64,000 bases of DNA from Megaleporinus macrocephalus (GCA_021613375.1 CM038706.1:25675366-25739365), one strand, 5' to 3'. Shown: positions 35,181-47,010, counted from the first letter of the stretch. Notes: generated by a model from the letters alone, not told the origin. Program-made: numbers and translations.

Positions 35181-35614
35181 AAAAAAACAGCCAGGACCTG
35201 TTAGTGTAATTACAAGCAGGGGCATGTGGGGACAGCTTTTATTGAAATATGTGTCTATTTCAAAGTATTTTTTATAACAAAAATCATAAAAAAACCCTGA
35301 ACTAATATCCTGCCAGTACAGAAACAGCAGTTTTAAAAAAACAAGACCAACTTTTTCTGACCAACTTTTTAAGTTAGTATTTAAAGAGACAGTACATGTT
35401 CATGTCACCAGATCAACATTCTACCATATGACATTTCATCAAGCATTGAGAACTAGCAGCCTGGGAGTCAATTTTCAAGTCATTACACATGCTATCAAAT
35501 CCTCATAGCAATGTAACATAGGCCTGTGATTCGCATTATTAATATAACATAACAATGTTATAATAAAGTGATAAAATTTCAGATTTTGTATTCTCTGCTG
35601 TTTATTGACAGTAT
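33516..35614. other. Unique DNA with short tandem repeats
   Basis: It contains three tandem copies of a 15-mer (AAACAAATATTATAG) at 33,924-33,966 and an (AT)n/(GT)n run at 35,142-35,180. The plus frames at 34,120-34,680 have no recognisable motif. No element is recognised. Confidence 0.5.
35142..35180. repeat. (TA)n(TG)n microsatellite
   Basis: About 28 bases of TA followed by five TG units. Confidence 0.95.
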
Positions 35615-35829
35615 TGCTGCTTATGATGTTGTGTTGGCTCTGTGGATCCTCCCCCACACGTCCTCCAGCAGCTGTGGGATGCACTGCAGTCAGCATGGCT
35701 CCAGATACCTGTGACAACCTTCCAGGACCTTATTGGATCTACCAGTCTGTCTGGCCGCTGTCCGTGCTACACATGGCGGTTACTCTAGGTAATAGCTGGT
35801 GGTCATAATAATGTGACTCAACTGTGTGT
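35615..35829 (+). pseudogene. Tc1-like (DD36E-type) C-terminus plus terminal repeat
   Basis: One plus frame gives VLQQLWDALQSAWLQIPVTT followed by FQDLI, the usual transposase C-terminal helix region, and stops soon after. Downstream, GTGGTCATAATAATGTGACT and CAACTGTG form the right terminal inverted repeat. Both the coding remnant and the terminal repeat align with the element at 61,590-62,011, so they are one family. The catalytic core is missing on the left. Confidence 0.7.
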
Positions 35830-38800
35830 ATCAATATAGTCATGTACAATGTTGATTTAGCTTCAGGTGAGTTTTGTGTGTCAGATTATGGGCTAATTGT
35901 TCTAACCCTGAGGTTTTAGTGGTTGCCAAATAATGGCTGGGCAATTCTGTCCTCTACACTGAAGTGGTCCTGTCTAGTTATAACCTGTTGTGTAAGAAAG
36001 GTTGTCTAAGGTTGGAGGAATAATAATTCTTATTAAAGATTTACATCTTAAGTGTGCTGTAGTCCATTTCAGTTTCTTTTATTGCTCCTTAACATTAAGT
36101 TTTTAAAATAGTTTTCTTCAGCGCCCACCTACAGTGATGGCCTAAAGCAGTGCACTGGCACCTTTCATAAGGTCTAAGCCGATTTTATTAGGTGACCTTA
36201 ACTAAGATATTCTCAGACCTTCCGAGAAAGTAATGCAGGAGTTTGAGTCTCTAAATTACCATTAAATATCTCACCCTACCAGATGTAGTCATAGCATTCC
36301 AAAAAAGGTTAAACTGAATAAAATAAGTTTGTTTTTTGGGTTTTTTCCAAATTCTTCACATTTTTATTATACTGGTGTGTTTTGCAATTCTGTTCATTTG
36401 CTTTCTGTTCGATTGCATGCACTGGTTTAAAACAATTTCTTTAAAATATTAATATTTAAGCCATTTTACGTGACCTGGCCAGGGTCAACAGGTACACAGT
36501 CAGCCGAAATCCTACTCCAAATGAATTTGATGGAATTTACATTTTAGTGCTGTTAATAACAAGCATGCTTTATCAAGAATATCTGGATAGTAGTCTTGGA
36601 TTCTCTCATGATTTGGCTGCGTAGTTTCAGTAAAACAAAATGCTGCTATGTGCAAAACACAACTGACTGGGTATATGATTCACAGGCATATGATTCATCA
36701 GATTTAGAACACAAGCAAATGTATATATTTTTTAAAAAGCAGTTTAAATGTTGCTCTTCTGATCCACATCTATTTTGGAAAACAGTGGGGCAGTTTGAAA
36801 ATAAGCCTGGGCATGTCTTTGTGGCTCAAATGATGATCATCTCTGAATGAAAGCATATGGCTAATATCATTAATCCACACTTCACAAAGGTCGACCATGT
36901 TTTGTGCAGCCCAAAATCCATGCAGTGTGCTGCAACCTGCATTGATTTAGTTAAAAACTCTCCTTATGTTACTAAATGTGTACGCAGGGGTCAATTCAAG
37001 GTCCTATTGTGGTTTCTATATTTGAAAAAAATGACATCACTCCTGCTGCTGGTAATTCCTCCATTCATTTATAGGTGGATGACTCAATCTTGAATGCTAC
37101 AGGTTAATTTCCTGAATTAGTATCAGTATTCAATATTCAGCCTCCTCCAAATTCAGCAACCTCAAGCTATCATTAAACCAAATCAAGACTAAGATTGCGT
37201 GTTTTAGTCGCAAGGATAACTTCAGGATTACCAGTAGGTAGGTACTCTCTTGAAAAAGGTTAATGTAAACACATGCTCAGGCATCTGGTTAAGCAGTACA
37301 TTATCTTTTTTGTTGCAGTTGAAGGTTAAGGCTAAAGTTAGTTTTCTATTTAAAAAAATGCTCACTTCTAGAGCCAAGCTCACTCGTATCCAGATGACGA
37401 CACTCCCACTGCTTGACTATGATGACACAGCTTATAGATTTGAGTGTAAAGCCTATTTTAAAAGCTTGACACTCTATCAGTCAATTACACAGTTTGCTAC
37501 AAATGGCCCCTGTGATGCTGCCACAAATTTCCCTTGTGATGCTGCCACACACTGGGGTCTGTGGAGCATCCATATGTAATACTAGTGCTATTTAATAGAT
37601 TGTGTTTCTAAGGAGATCTCACACAACATAATGTCTCAACTTCTTGAAATGACTTTGTTGAATATGTTGGAAATAGGTTGTAGATTGACATCACATCACT
37701 GTGTAGTCACATCATATGTTGTTTTTTTCCACAAAGAGCACTAACACCACAGAGGAACCACAAGGAGCTTTAATAGAGTACCTGCTTACAATTGCAATGA
37801 ACTGCTATGACTTCTCCCTCATGTTTCACAAGGGTCCATCATCAGTGGCAGACCTTTGACAGTGATAAACTGACAGGTGTAAAAAACAGGTGTTAATATC
37901 AGGTGTTAACGTTACGTCAGGAGACACGTCTTTCAATTCAGTTCGCTCCACTTTACAACAAGGATTATTTTTTTCATTTTCTATAAATATCTTTTTTTCA
38001 TAAAATCATCTAATCTTGGGCTGGCCATCTGGATTTCACAAGTCATCAGATTGACATGACTGCACACTACCTATTGTTATTGTTTCTCTTATTTCGCCTC
38101 AACCAAAACCCAAGTTTGAGGCGGGAAAAGTGACAGTCATCTTGTTGAGGACGAAAGTTTCAGAACAATTGTTTTTTTATTGAAAATCCTATTTTTTTCC
38201 ACTGTAGAAATACACTGAGGGACTGACATTTTGCTAATTCTTTTCCTTTTGAATTGGTTTTGTTGGAGGGACTTCGAGGGAGTTTTTTGTATTTTCTGAC
38301 TGACCTTGAACTTTCATTCACCCTCAAGCATGAACTTCTGTTTATTAAGCTTTGTTGCTAATGCCATTTGTAAGTTATTTGTTTTAGGGAATGGAAAAGT
38401 AAACAAACTGTGCTCATGACTGTACACTGGCTGGTCAAAGATTATGTTTTATTGCTGTTTTTGCTACATACTGGGCTCTACGCACCAGTTCAGTGTTTGG
38501 ATCTCTATAGTAACTATTGATATTAAGTCAGACTGTTACACCCTTTCTAAACCAACATTGTTATCTTTGGTCATTGCTGCTAATAAGAAAATGCCTTTTA
38601 GGGACTGCATGAATATATCTATTAATATTAGTTTAACTGTTTTACTGGCAAATAATTAGCTTACCTCACCCACCTCCCCAGCTTCCTCTTCCCTAGGTGT
38701 GTTTTTTGGTAAGTGTCAGGCTGCCAAAATGTGTTTTACTGGCATGTCTGATTGAACTGCAGGTTAAATAACATAAACATACAAGTTCAGTCTAAATGTA

Positions 38801-38879
38801 TGCCTCATCATATTATTGAAAAAGCAGTAGTGAAAATTGTAAATTATTTTTATTATTCGCTGACCAAGGCACACGTATC
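35830..38879. other. Unique DNA, nothing recognised
   Basis: About 3 kb with no recognised element or exon. Plus frames at 36,596-37,093, 37,250-37,579 and 38,444-38,659 show no domain. Poly-T runs are frequent. Confidence 0.45.
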
Positions 38880-40085
38880 CTCACTGAATCTGCTTACAGC
38901 GTTTGACATGACAGACCATTGAAAACCATGTAGGAGTAAAAGGAAAAACTCTTTCCTGGTTCAGATCTTACCTGAGTGATCACCATCAGTTTGTAAATGG
39001 TGAATCATTTGTTCGCACAAAGGTAAAGTGTGGTGTTCCACAGGGTTCTGTCTTAGGCCCTATATTACTTGCCTTATATATGCAACCAATACAAACCATT
39101 AACAGACATTAGCATACATTTTCACTGCTCTGCTGACTACACACGGTTGTGCATTTCCATCAAACCAGATAAATTAAACTTAATAAAACTGTAAAAGACA
39201 TAAAAGACTGCATGTCAAGTAACTTCCTCTTACTCAGATCAAACAGAAGATCTTCTTTTTTCAAAAGCTGAAAAGTCTACATTAACTCTTAATAGCTTCT
39301 CAGTTGCACCAGGTCCGCCTGTTAAAAGCCTTGGTGTCATTGTTCCTGATCTAGTCTTTGATGAACACATTATCTGTATGACTAGAATAGCTTTCTAACA
39401 ATATTGCTGAACTACAAAATGCACTGTCCCTACAGGACATAGAAAAGCTTGTTAACACCCTTATTATATTTTGAGATTGGATTGCTGTAATGCCCTGCCT
39501 TCTGGTTGTTCTAGCAAAAGCCTTAACAAGCTTCTGTTAGTTCAGAACACTGCAGCCACAGTCCTTTAGCAAATTACTAGCAAATTTGACCACATGAGCC
39601 CCATTTTATCTACCCTACATTGGTTGCCAGTTAAATTCTGCAATGAGTACAACATTATTTTACTAATATATAAATCTCTAAACAGCCTTAGATCACAAGG
39701 TGCTGGCTCACTGTACCTAGAATACTAAAGTTACATCAGAGGGTAAAGCCTTTTCATACAGAGCCCCCCAGCTTTGGAATAACCTTTCAGTCAGTGTTTA
39801 AGACATACCTTCATTTTTAAGTCTAGTGTAGTTGAGCCTTTAGTAATTGATTTGTCTGTTAGATAAAAGGGGCAGATCTGGGGTTTCACTGACAGGGAGC
39901 ATTACGGTAAACTGAGAATGTTGCTGTCGTCCCCTGCTCTCACATGCTCCCTCACGTTTGTTGACGGTAGAGCATAGGGGCGCTGACATCTCAGGGAGCC
40001 CTCATGTCTTTGTTGTCTTCTGGCTCTCTCTTTTAGTTATGCTGTAATAGCCAGGCCTGCTGCCGTCACACCTTATTAACACTGT
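38880..40085 (+). mobile_element. L2-like LINE, reverse transcriptase relic and 3' UTR
   Basis: Plus-strand frames give the order of an L2-type ORF2. First AFDMTDH (38,899), which keeps the first catalytic Asp. Then SWFRSYLSDHHQFVNG and KVKCGVPQGSVLGPILLALY (RT palm). Then a decayed catalytic box in which the usual YADD reads SADY (39,129-39,140). Then SLGVIVPDLVFDEHI, LDCCNALPSGCSSKSLNK and LLLVQNTAATVL. Stops and frameshifts interrupt it at least four times. The 5' half (endonuclease) is absent. From about 39,850 the GC-richer 3' UTR follows, with the CTCAGGGAG motif typical of the family. Dead copy. Confidence 0.85.
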
Positions 40086-40228
40086 ACACTGTTCAAAGCA
40101 GCTTTACAGGAAAGCAGTTTATGAAAAAGAGGAAACAAAGAGAGGCATGGTAACAAAAGAGTCCATGCATGGCAAAACGTGAGAAAGCGTATGGAGGTCC
40201 AAGCCCCCTAAGAGCAAGCCAGAGGCAA
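40086..40228 (-). mobile_element. L2-type 3' tail fragment, antisense
   Basis: TTCAAAGCAGCTTTACAGGA, then GGTCCAAGCCCCCTAAGAGC and AAGCCAGAGGCAACAGTGGC match the reverse complement of the widespread teleost LINE 3' end (GCCTCTGGCTTGCTC ... AAAGCTGCTTTG). It abuts the sense L2 relic in opposite orientation. Confidence 0.65.
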
Positions 40229-40579
40229 CAGTGGCAAAGAGAAAGCTCCCTATCTGTGTGTTTCTTTGCCAACTGAACAAATGCCCATCCTGTGCGTTCT
40301 CACGCGGAACAACTGCCCATCTTGACAGCGTCTCCTTGCTTGCCTACATTCTGATCCAGTTTACCATGAGCTATGGAGAAAGCTTTTCCTGCACGCCGCT
40401 GGTCCTCCAGAATATCCTGCTTGCTTACTTAATCACAGATGTTTCCATCTCCTGTGTCCTCCTCTCATACTTTTACAAATAGATCATCACTGTAAGCTTC
40501 AAGCAGCGGTTATTGACGTTCATCGTTTTTCACTGTGATAAACTTCTAACAGCAGGTGATTATCATCGGATTTTCAGAG

Positions 40580-40850
40580 CTGTTTCTCACTGCTGCTCTG
40601 ATAGGACTTTCCCCTTTTCTCTATATTCAGTATGGCACTCAATTGTAAATCTTATCCTTTTGTATTGCTTTTGCGCTTGTTTTGCTATCCAATGTTGACC
40701 ACAGGGGGTGGGTTCCCCTTTCTGTGTCTGAATCCTCTCAAGGTTTCTTAAAGAGTTTTTTCTTGACACCCCTGGCTTCTTACCGAGGGCTTGGACCTGA
40801 AGTTTGGCAACATCTGTTGTATAAATAAACATTAACTTGACTCATAGTGA
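40580..40850 (+). mobile_element. L2-type 3' tail fragment, sense
   Basis: AATCCTCTCAAGGTTTCTTA, then GTTTTTTCTTGACACCCCTG, GAGGGCTTGGACCTGAAGTT and GGCAACATCTGTTGTATAAA, ending TTAACTTGACTC. This is the same LINE 3' end as above, in sense orientation, about 350 bp from the antisense one. The bases in between (40,229-40,579) are unassigned. Confidence 0.6.
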
Positions 40851-42186
40851 CTCATGGTGGTAATCAAACTTAAGGCAATGTGAAAATGTATATGACAAAA
40901 TACTATACAGTTAATTATTTACAGATAAAAAAAAAACTAAAAAATTAGCTAAAAGCTAAAATACTGTTTGGTTAAGATGACCGCAGACAAAAATGCACCA
41001 AGGATGAGCTCAAATTATGTGCTAATAAAGTGCTTGCTATATTTGGCCAATTTTGCTGTTGATGTTCCTGGAATTCTAGCATGTCCAGAAACAGAAAACC
41101 ATCAAACAGAAATAGTGAGGCGTCAAGGGAGCATCTGGTTGCTCTCAAAGAGACTTGTGGATCTCTTCAAGCACAGATTCAGGGCTTGCTGAGATGGTTT
41201 TGAATTAGATTTAGTCTCTGCAGGAGTCAGAGAGCTAGCTTGTTGTGGAAGATGAAATTATCTGTACTTTGAGCCAGTGGTTTCTGTATATTATGGATCA
41301 TAAGGTTCTGGACTCATCAAAAGCTGAATAGTCTGTATTCGTCCTTCACTCGTCCTGGGTGACGTGTAAAGCTTGACAAAATCTCAACCTTACAAAACAC
41401 TGCATGATACAATAAGTACCTCATCAACCTGACGTTGCTTTTATTTACAGTCTAACCAATGGGAGACATTCCAAGAAAGTCAGCATTCTCATGAATTAAG
41501 TGGTGCATAAAGGTTGCTGGCATGTCCTTGAACCCTCCGCCTGTACAGTGTTGTCATGGAAAGCTGCTGAGCTAGAGCCTTAGCCACTCAATGAGGCTGG
41601 AGCTGAATAAAGAGTATTCGGACGCATGTGTAGATGAGAAACATTGAGCGTTCAATCTAAATGCAAATCCACTTTGCATCCAAAGTCAAGATCCTGCTTA
41701 CGCATCTACTCAGTCACCAGATACAACCTGTGTACAATCTGATCTAATCAATCACAGGACTGCAGAGGGGGCTGTTGGAATTAGTTTCGAAATGAGCTGT
41801 AAGGTACATGTTGTGCTATATAACAATAAAACAGTCAAAACTCTGTCAGAGGACTGATTTTGGAATGTCTAACTGAACATTGCATTTAAAAATCTTACCT
41901 GTATTATTTTGTTATTAGCTGGTAATAAATACACTCATCAATGGTTCTTGGCTTGGACATGGTTCTAGGAAAAATCTTTCTTACGCTATAACTTTTACAT
42001 TATTCAAGGTTCTTTAAATATTTAAAATGTTCTTCACAGTCATGTATCTTATATCTGACATATGGATGGTGATTCTCCAGAATGTCGTGTCTTCTATTTT
42101 TGGTCTTGGGTTGTCTCCATTCATCTTCTTGCTGGTAGTCCTCTTTCTCTTTCACCTTAAACTGTTCTACTCATTTTTGTCTTGTC
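40851..42186. other. Unique DNA, nothing recognised
   Basis: No element or exon is recognised. Confidence 0.45.
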
Positions 42187-42900
42187 CAAAGTCAAGTCAA
42201 GTTTATTTGTATAGCGCTTTTTACAACGGCTTGTCACAAACAGCTTTACAGGAGTTTGAAAACATGAAAACATGTTTACAACATGTATCCACCTGTAAGC
42301 AATGGTGGCAAGGAAAACCTGCCTCAAAACTGGAGGAAGAAACCTCAACCATCTTCCTCTGGTCAAACAGGATATACAGTTAAAAAGTTACATTTAAATT
42401 GGAACTAGGATCCAAGTCTGGATGGCAAAAGCTTTTGAAACTGCACAGGTAAAGGCAGTCTCTGAATCAGTCTTTGTGGAAAGTGAAAGTGAGCTGAAAA
42501 CAGTCCCATCTTATCTTAATGCTGGCAAATCTGGATGACACAGTGATGCAGTGAAGGGTGTAGCAGATGGCATGAATGAAGAGGAGAACTGGTTGTTGTT
42601 AGGTGAAGAGGAGGCCCTGATGGTCAGTCCTCCAACAGTATTTGGCTGGACAGAAGGGCGGTCATTATCTCAGAAAAAGTAAAGAAACAAGGTTAGTTGT
42701 GGTTTGGATTAATATAGAGGATGTGAAGCATTTCAGAGTGTGGCTGGCGACTCTGGCAGATCTAATTTTAAACAGCATAGGCTAAAAGGAGAGAACCAGA
42801 AGGCAACATAGACTTGAGAGTACCCTGAAACACTGGGATACCCCACTCCAACATCAACAAACTTGTGTGATGTTGGTAAAGTGGTAAAGTGGTTCTTCTC
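42187..42900 (-). mobile_element. LINE 3' tail, antisense, with adjoining repeat
   Basis: CAAGTCAAGTTTATTTGTAT, AGCGCTTTTTACAACGGCTT and GTCACAAACAGCTTTACAGG are the reverse complement of the teleost LINE 3' terminus, including its short terminal repeat (TTGACTTGA). It continues as GTGGCAAGGAAAACCTGCCT and AACTGGAGGAAGAAACCTC to about 42,372. The following 500 bp, including GGGCGGTCATTATCTCAG, is probably the 3' UTR of the same element in antisense, but this is less sure. Confidence 0.6.
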
Positions 42901-43499
42901 AGAATATGCCAAAATAAGAACTTCTTCTTGATGAGTGAAAGGTACGGGTTTGTTTGGTCAGGAATCTATTTGTTTGTTTTCGTTGCCATACAGGGTTTTT
43001 AACTATTGTCCAACTTTTAAATCCATAAAGAACCACAGAAAAGATCACATTTTTATCTGTGTCTGTCCTTATAGCTCTGCATGCTGCCGCACCTGCCAGC
43101 TTAAACATAAGCAGAGCAGAGCAATCATGAAAACCTCACACTGCCATTAACACGACCAGCAATACCTTGAAGCATTTCTTCAACCTAATATGACTCTGAT
43201 GGAGATCCTCATGCTGAAGAGCCCCATCCTCACAAGACAGATCAGCCACCAAATAGACCTGTAAGCTTCACACTTTATTCATAAAAGGATTTCTTACAAG
43301 TCAGCTGTTTTGGAAATACTGAAATGTTCCACTGGCTCAAAAGGAAAAATCTATTCAGTTACTTAATAAGCATAACTGGCTGTGTCATGTCGGAAGTAAA
43401 GGCTGGGATAATAACCTTTAAATGATGTTCACTATTATTAGCCACTATTGAACTAGGGCTATTGAATTTTCCCTTTCCAGTTGGTACAGATGTGTCTGC

Positions 43500-43900
43500 G
43501 CAGGGTTGGGCAGTAATGGAACATATAAGGGACTTATGTAATCAGGATACAAAAAGGTTTCTGTATTCTGTTACAGTAAAAAGGCAGAAATCAGATTACA
43601 GACACATTATAACAATGGGGTGATTACCAGGAGGATTACATTCAAACATTTTAGCATTCTTGCCAATTATAAATGTGATGGTAAATATGTCACATGGATT
43701 GTGGAGGTTCTAAAAGATTATCATTTTGGAAGAGACAGATTTCTGCCAGCAGATATTTCAAACAAATCCTTCCCAGCAAAGTGGTGTTTTTACAGCCAAT
43801 CAATACAAAAGTGTTTTATGTTTATTGGCAGTACTGTTTTTCCAAAGATATCTAAAACAGACATTAGTACTGCTTTTCCGTGTTGCCAGATTCTACAGCA
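43500..43900 (+). mobile_element. Possible hAT-like element end (GGTTGGGCAGTAATGG)
   Basis: CAGGGTTGGGCAGTAATGGA, followed by GACTTATGTAATCAGGATAC and TCTGTATTCTGTTACAGTAA, matches the left part of a teleost repeat in which GTAATC/GATTAC motifs recur. GATTACAGACACATTATAAC and AGGAGGATTACATTC are consistent. No right end is established. Confidence 0.45.
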
Positions 43901-44184
43901 GCAAAGTAATATGTAATAAAATTGTTTCATTCCTGGTTGTTGCTACATTAAATTCTACAGTTTTAGTAGGTATAAATTTGGACATACCAGATTTTATTGT
44001 TGAGTTAAGAACAACAGTTTAGAAACACAAGAAGACAAAACATTTTGTATAAAATACAAAATAAAAATACAATATTTTTAACAATAATAATTAAAGTGCA
44101 TTTCCTGAAGAAAACCCAGAATGTTTGTGAAGCTTAAGCAGTGTGAGGAACGGAGGATGAATAAACAACTAATAGAGGAGTGAG

Positions 44185-44515
44185 GGTCAGTGTGTTTGGA
44201 GATCTGTCCTGAGTGAGTACATGCAGTTTTGTGCCTGTAGGTTAAACAAAACCATGATGTTTGTAGGGGCTTGAAAATTAATGGGACCCAATGGGAGGAA
44301 CACAGATAGATAAACAGCAAGTAGACAAGTGCAGGTACGCACATCTGTGGATTAGTGCTAGGGGATCTGCCCTAAATGAGTAAATGTAGTTTGGAGGCTG
44401 TAGGTTGAAAGAAACAATAATGCTTAGCTGCATTTGAAAGTGAATGGGAGTCTATGTGGTAAAAAAAAGGAATAATAAAAACAACAAACAGATGAGTGCG
44501 GGTCGAACCAACACT
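44185..44515. repeat. Divergent tandem duplication, period about 170-180 bp
   Basis: Two adjacent segments share landmarks in order: GATCTG(T/C)CCT, GAGTGAGTACATGCAGTTTT against AATGAGTAAATGTAGTTTGG, CTGTAGGTTRAA, GAAAATTAATGGGA against GAAAGTGAATGGGA, and ACAAGTGCAGG against AGATGAGTGCGGGT. The copies are clearly related but strongly diverged. The function is unknown and no coding is seen. Confidence 0.55.
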
Positions 44516-44639
44516 GCAGTCACAACGCACAACCATAATAATAATAAGTTCTTGTATCTGTAGTATAGTTGTATCTGTAATTATTGATATTCCACCCTGA
44601 TTTTCAGGCTTTGGAGCACATTTACATCAAAACAATGCT

Positions 44640-45252
44640 CACCATATGGCCACGAGGGACTGGGATGCATTCTGACATGACTCACGACTGCAAAGAACAG
44701 TTCAAACCACATCAGCAAGTTTACTGATGACTCGACTATGTTGGGTCTAATCAGCAAGAATGATGAGTCAGCGTACAGAGAGGAGGTGCAGCGGTTAACG
44801 AACTGGTGTAGAACCGACAACCTATCTCTGAAAGTGGACAAAACCAAGGAGATGGCTGTTGACTTAGAGAAGAGTGCGAGGTGACTAACAGTAGACAGCA
44901 TGTTTAAGATATTTAAGAATTGGGACAGGTTACATGTCGGGAGTGCATACTATGATAAAAAAAATGCTGTCTATTTAGACACTCACTAGGTGTTGAGACA
45001 CACTCATACTCTACACTCACACACACACACACGCACCTCTTTTGATGCTCTGCTTGCACATTGCTGCTGACACTGTGTTTACACTGTTTACTTCTACCTC
45101 TACCAAGTACTACCTCAGTAACTGCTGTGTGTATGTAGGTTATCTGATTGCATAAACTCACAGATCACAGTTTCTTAAATATCTCAGGACTTTCACTACC
45201 ATTCACTACCTCATATTACCTCAGAAATGAGTGCTGTGTCAGTGCTGCACTG
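44640..45252 (+). mobile_element. CR1/Rex-like LINE, RT fragment and start of 3' UTR
   Basis: The plus frame at about 44,690-44,884 reads HISKFTDDSTMLGLISKNDE, then SAYREEVQRLTNWCRTDNLS and LKVDKTKEMAVDLEKSAR. This is the catalytic box (usually FADD, here FTDD) and the following palm region of CR1/Rex-like reverse transcriptases. It stops abruptly, and the domains after the palm are missing. From about 44,890 a 3' UTR-like region follows, interrupted by a transposon end (44,968-45,010) and a short CA run. It then leads into the minisatellite at 45,253 and the LINE tail at 46,867. Confidence 0.75.
44968..45010. repeat. Solitary terminal repeat of the 16.4-kb DNA element
   Basis: CTGTCTATTTAGACACTCAC followed by TAGGTGTTGAGACACACTC matches the right end of the element at 16,436-17,020 (TAGACAGCTCACTAGGTTTT then GAGACATACTC). 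It sits in the LINE 3' UTR. Confidence 0.5.
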
Positions 45253-46866
45253 TCCTGTCTGTTTACTGTCCTGTCTGTTTACTGTCCTGTCTGTTTACTG
45301 TCCTGTCTGTTTACTGTCTAATGTCTGTTTACTGTGTCTAATGTCTGTTTGCTGTCCTGTCTGTTTACTGTGTCTAATGTCTGTTTACTGTGTCTAATGT
45401 CTGTTTACTGTTCTGTCTGTTTACTGTGTCTAATGTCTGTTTACTGTGTCTAATGTCTGTTTGCTGTCCTGTCTGTTTGCTGTCCTGTCTGTTTACTGTC
45501 CTATCCGTTTGCTGTCCTGTCTGTTTACTGTGTCTAATGTCTGTTTTCTGTCCTGTCTGTTTACTGTGTCTAATGTCTGTTTACTGTCATATCTGTTTAC
45601 TGTCCTGCCTGTTTACTGTGTCTAATGTCTGTTTACTGTCCTGTCTGTTTACTGTCCTATCTGTTTACTGCCCTGTCTGTTTACTGTCCTATCTGTTTAC
45701 TGTCCTGTCTGTTTACTGTCCTGTCTGTTTACTGTCCTATCTGTTTACTGTCATGTCTGTTTACTGTGTCTAATGTCTGTTTACTGTGTCTAATGTCTGT
45801 TTACTGCCCTGTCTGTTTACTGTGTCTAATGTCTGTTTACTGTCCTGTCTGTTTACTGTGTCTAATGTCTGTTTACTGTCCTGTCTGTTTACTGTCCTAT
45901 CTGTTTACTGTCCTGTCTATTTACTGTGTCTAATGTCTGTTTACTGTCCTGTCTGTTTACTGTCCTGTCTGTTTACTGTGTCTAATGTCTGTTTACTGTG
46001 TCTAATGTCTGTTTACTGTCCTGTCTGTTTACTGTGTCTAATGTCTGTTTACTGTGTCTAATGTCTGTTTACTGTCCTGTCTGTTTACTGTCCTGTCTGT
46101 TTACTCTCCTGTCTGTTTACTGTCCTGTCTGTTTACTGTGTCTAATGTCTGTTTACTGTCCTGTCTGTTTACTGTGTCTAATGTCTGTTTACTGTCCTGT
46201 CTGTTTACTGTCCTGTCTGTTTACTGTGTCTAATGTCTGTTTACTGTCCTGTCTGTTTACTGTGTCTAATGTCTGTTTACTGTCCTGTCTGTTTACTGTG
46301 TCTAATGTCTGTTTACTGTCCTGTCTGTTTACTGTCCTGTCTGTTTACTGTGTCTAATGTCTGTTTACTGTCCTGTCTGTTTACTGTCCTGTCTGTTTAC
46401 TGTGTCTAATGTCTGTTTACTGTCCTGTCTGTTTACTCTCCTGTCTGTTTACTGTCCTATCTGTTTACTGTCCTGTCTGTTTACTGTGTCTAATGTCTGT
46501 TTACTGTCCTGTCTGTTTACTGTCCTGTCTGTTTACTGTGTCTAATGTCTGTTCACTGTCCTGTCTGTTTACTGTGTCTAATGTCTGTTCACTGTCCTGT
46601 CTGTTTACTGTGTCTAATGTCTGTTTACTGTGTCTAATGTCTGTTTACTGTGTCTAATGTCCGTTTACTGTCCTGTCTGTTTACTGTGTCTAATGTCTGT
46701 TTACTCTCGTGTCTGTTTACTGTGTCTAATGTCTGTTTACTGTCCTGTCTGTTTACTGTCCTGTCTGTTTACTGTGTCTAATGTCTGTTTACTGTGTCTA
46801 ATGTCTGTTTACTGTCCTGTCTGTTTACTGTGTCTAATGTCTGTTTACTGTGTCTAATGTCTGTTT
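45253..46866. repeat. 1.6-kb minisatellite, one core and two spacers
   Basis: About 90 units share the 14-bp core TGTCTGTTTACTGT. Cores are joined by either CC (16-bp unit) or GTCTAA (20-bp unit); over long stretches the two alternate, giving a 36-bp higher-order period. Point variants include TTTGCTGT, TATCTGTT and TTACTCTC. Sixteen and 20 are not multiples of three and stops are rare on the plus strand, so many overlapping open frames arise (45,390-46,857, Cys/Leu/Tyr-rich). They are artefacts. The array lies between the body and the 3' terminus of a LINE. Confidence 0.95.
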
Positions 46867-47010
46867 AATTTATTGTATTCTTATATTTTGTTGCACACTT
46901 CGTACTCTTTAATCCATGTTGCACCATGTTGTTCCTGGGGGAGCGTAATTTCACTCCACTGTGTGCTTGCTCGTAGATGGAATGACAGTAAAAGTCTCTT
47001 GACTTGACAT
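46867..47010 (+). mobile_element. CR1/Rex-like LINE 3' terminus
   Basis: TTTTGTTGCACACTTCGTAC, then GTTGCACCATGTTGTTCCTG, GGGAGCGTAATTTCACTCCA and ATGACAGTAAAAGTCTCTTG. This is the standard end of teleost Rex-like LINEs (TTTCACTGCACTGTGTA ... AATGACAATAAAA). The GACTTGACATG at the end is its short terminal tail. Confidence 0.7.

Noticed and set aside
45390..46857. Many overlapping Cys/Leu/Tyr-rich open frames (repeated CPVCLL/LFTVS motifs)
   Set aside because: They arise from reading a 16/20-bp minisatellite in shifting frames; they have no independent start, no conservation and no domain.
45253..46866. Regularly spaced repeat that could be taken for a CRISPR array
   Set aside because: The spacers are only CC or GTCTAA and not unique, there are no cas genes, and the DNA is vertebrate.
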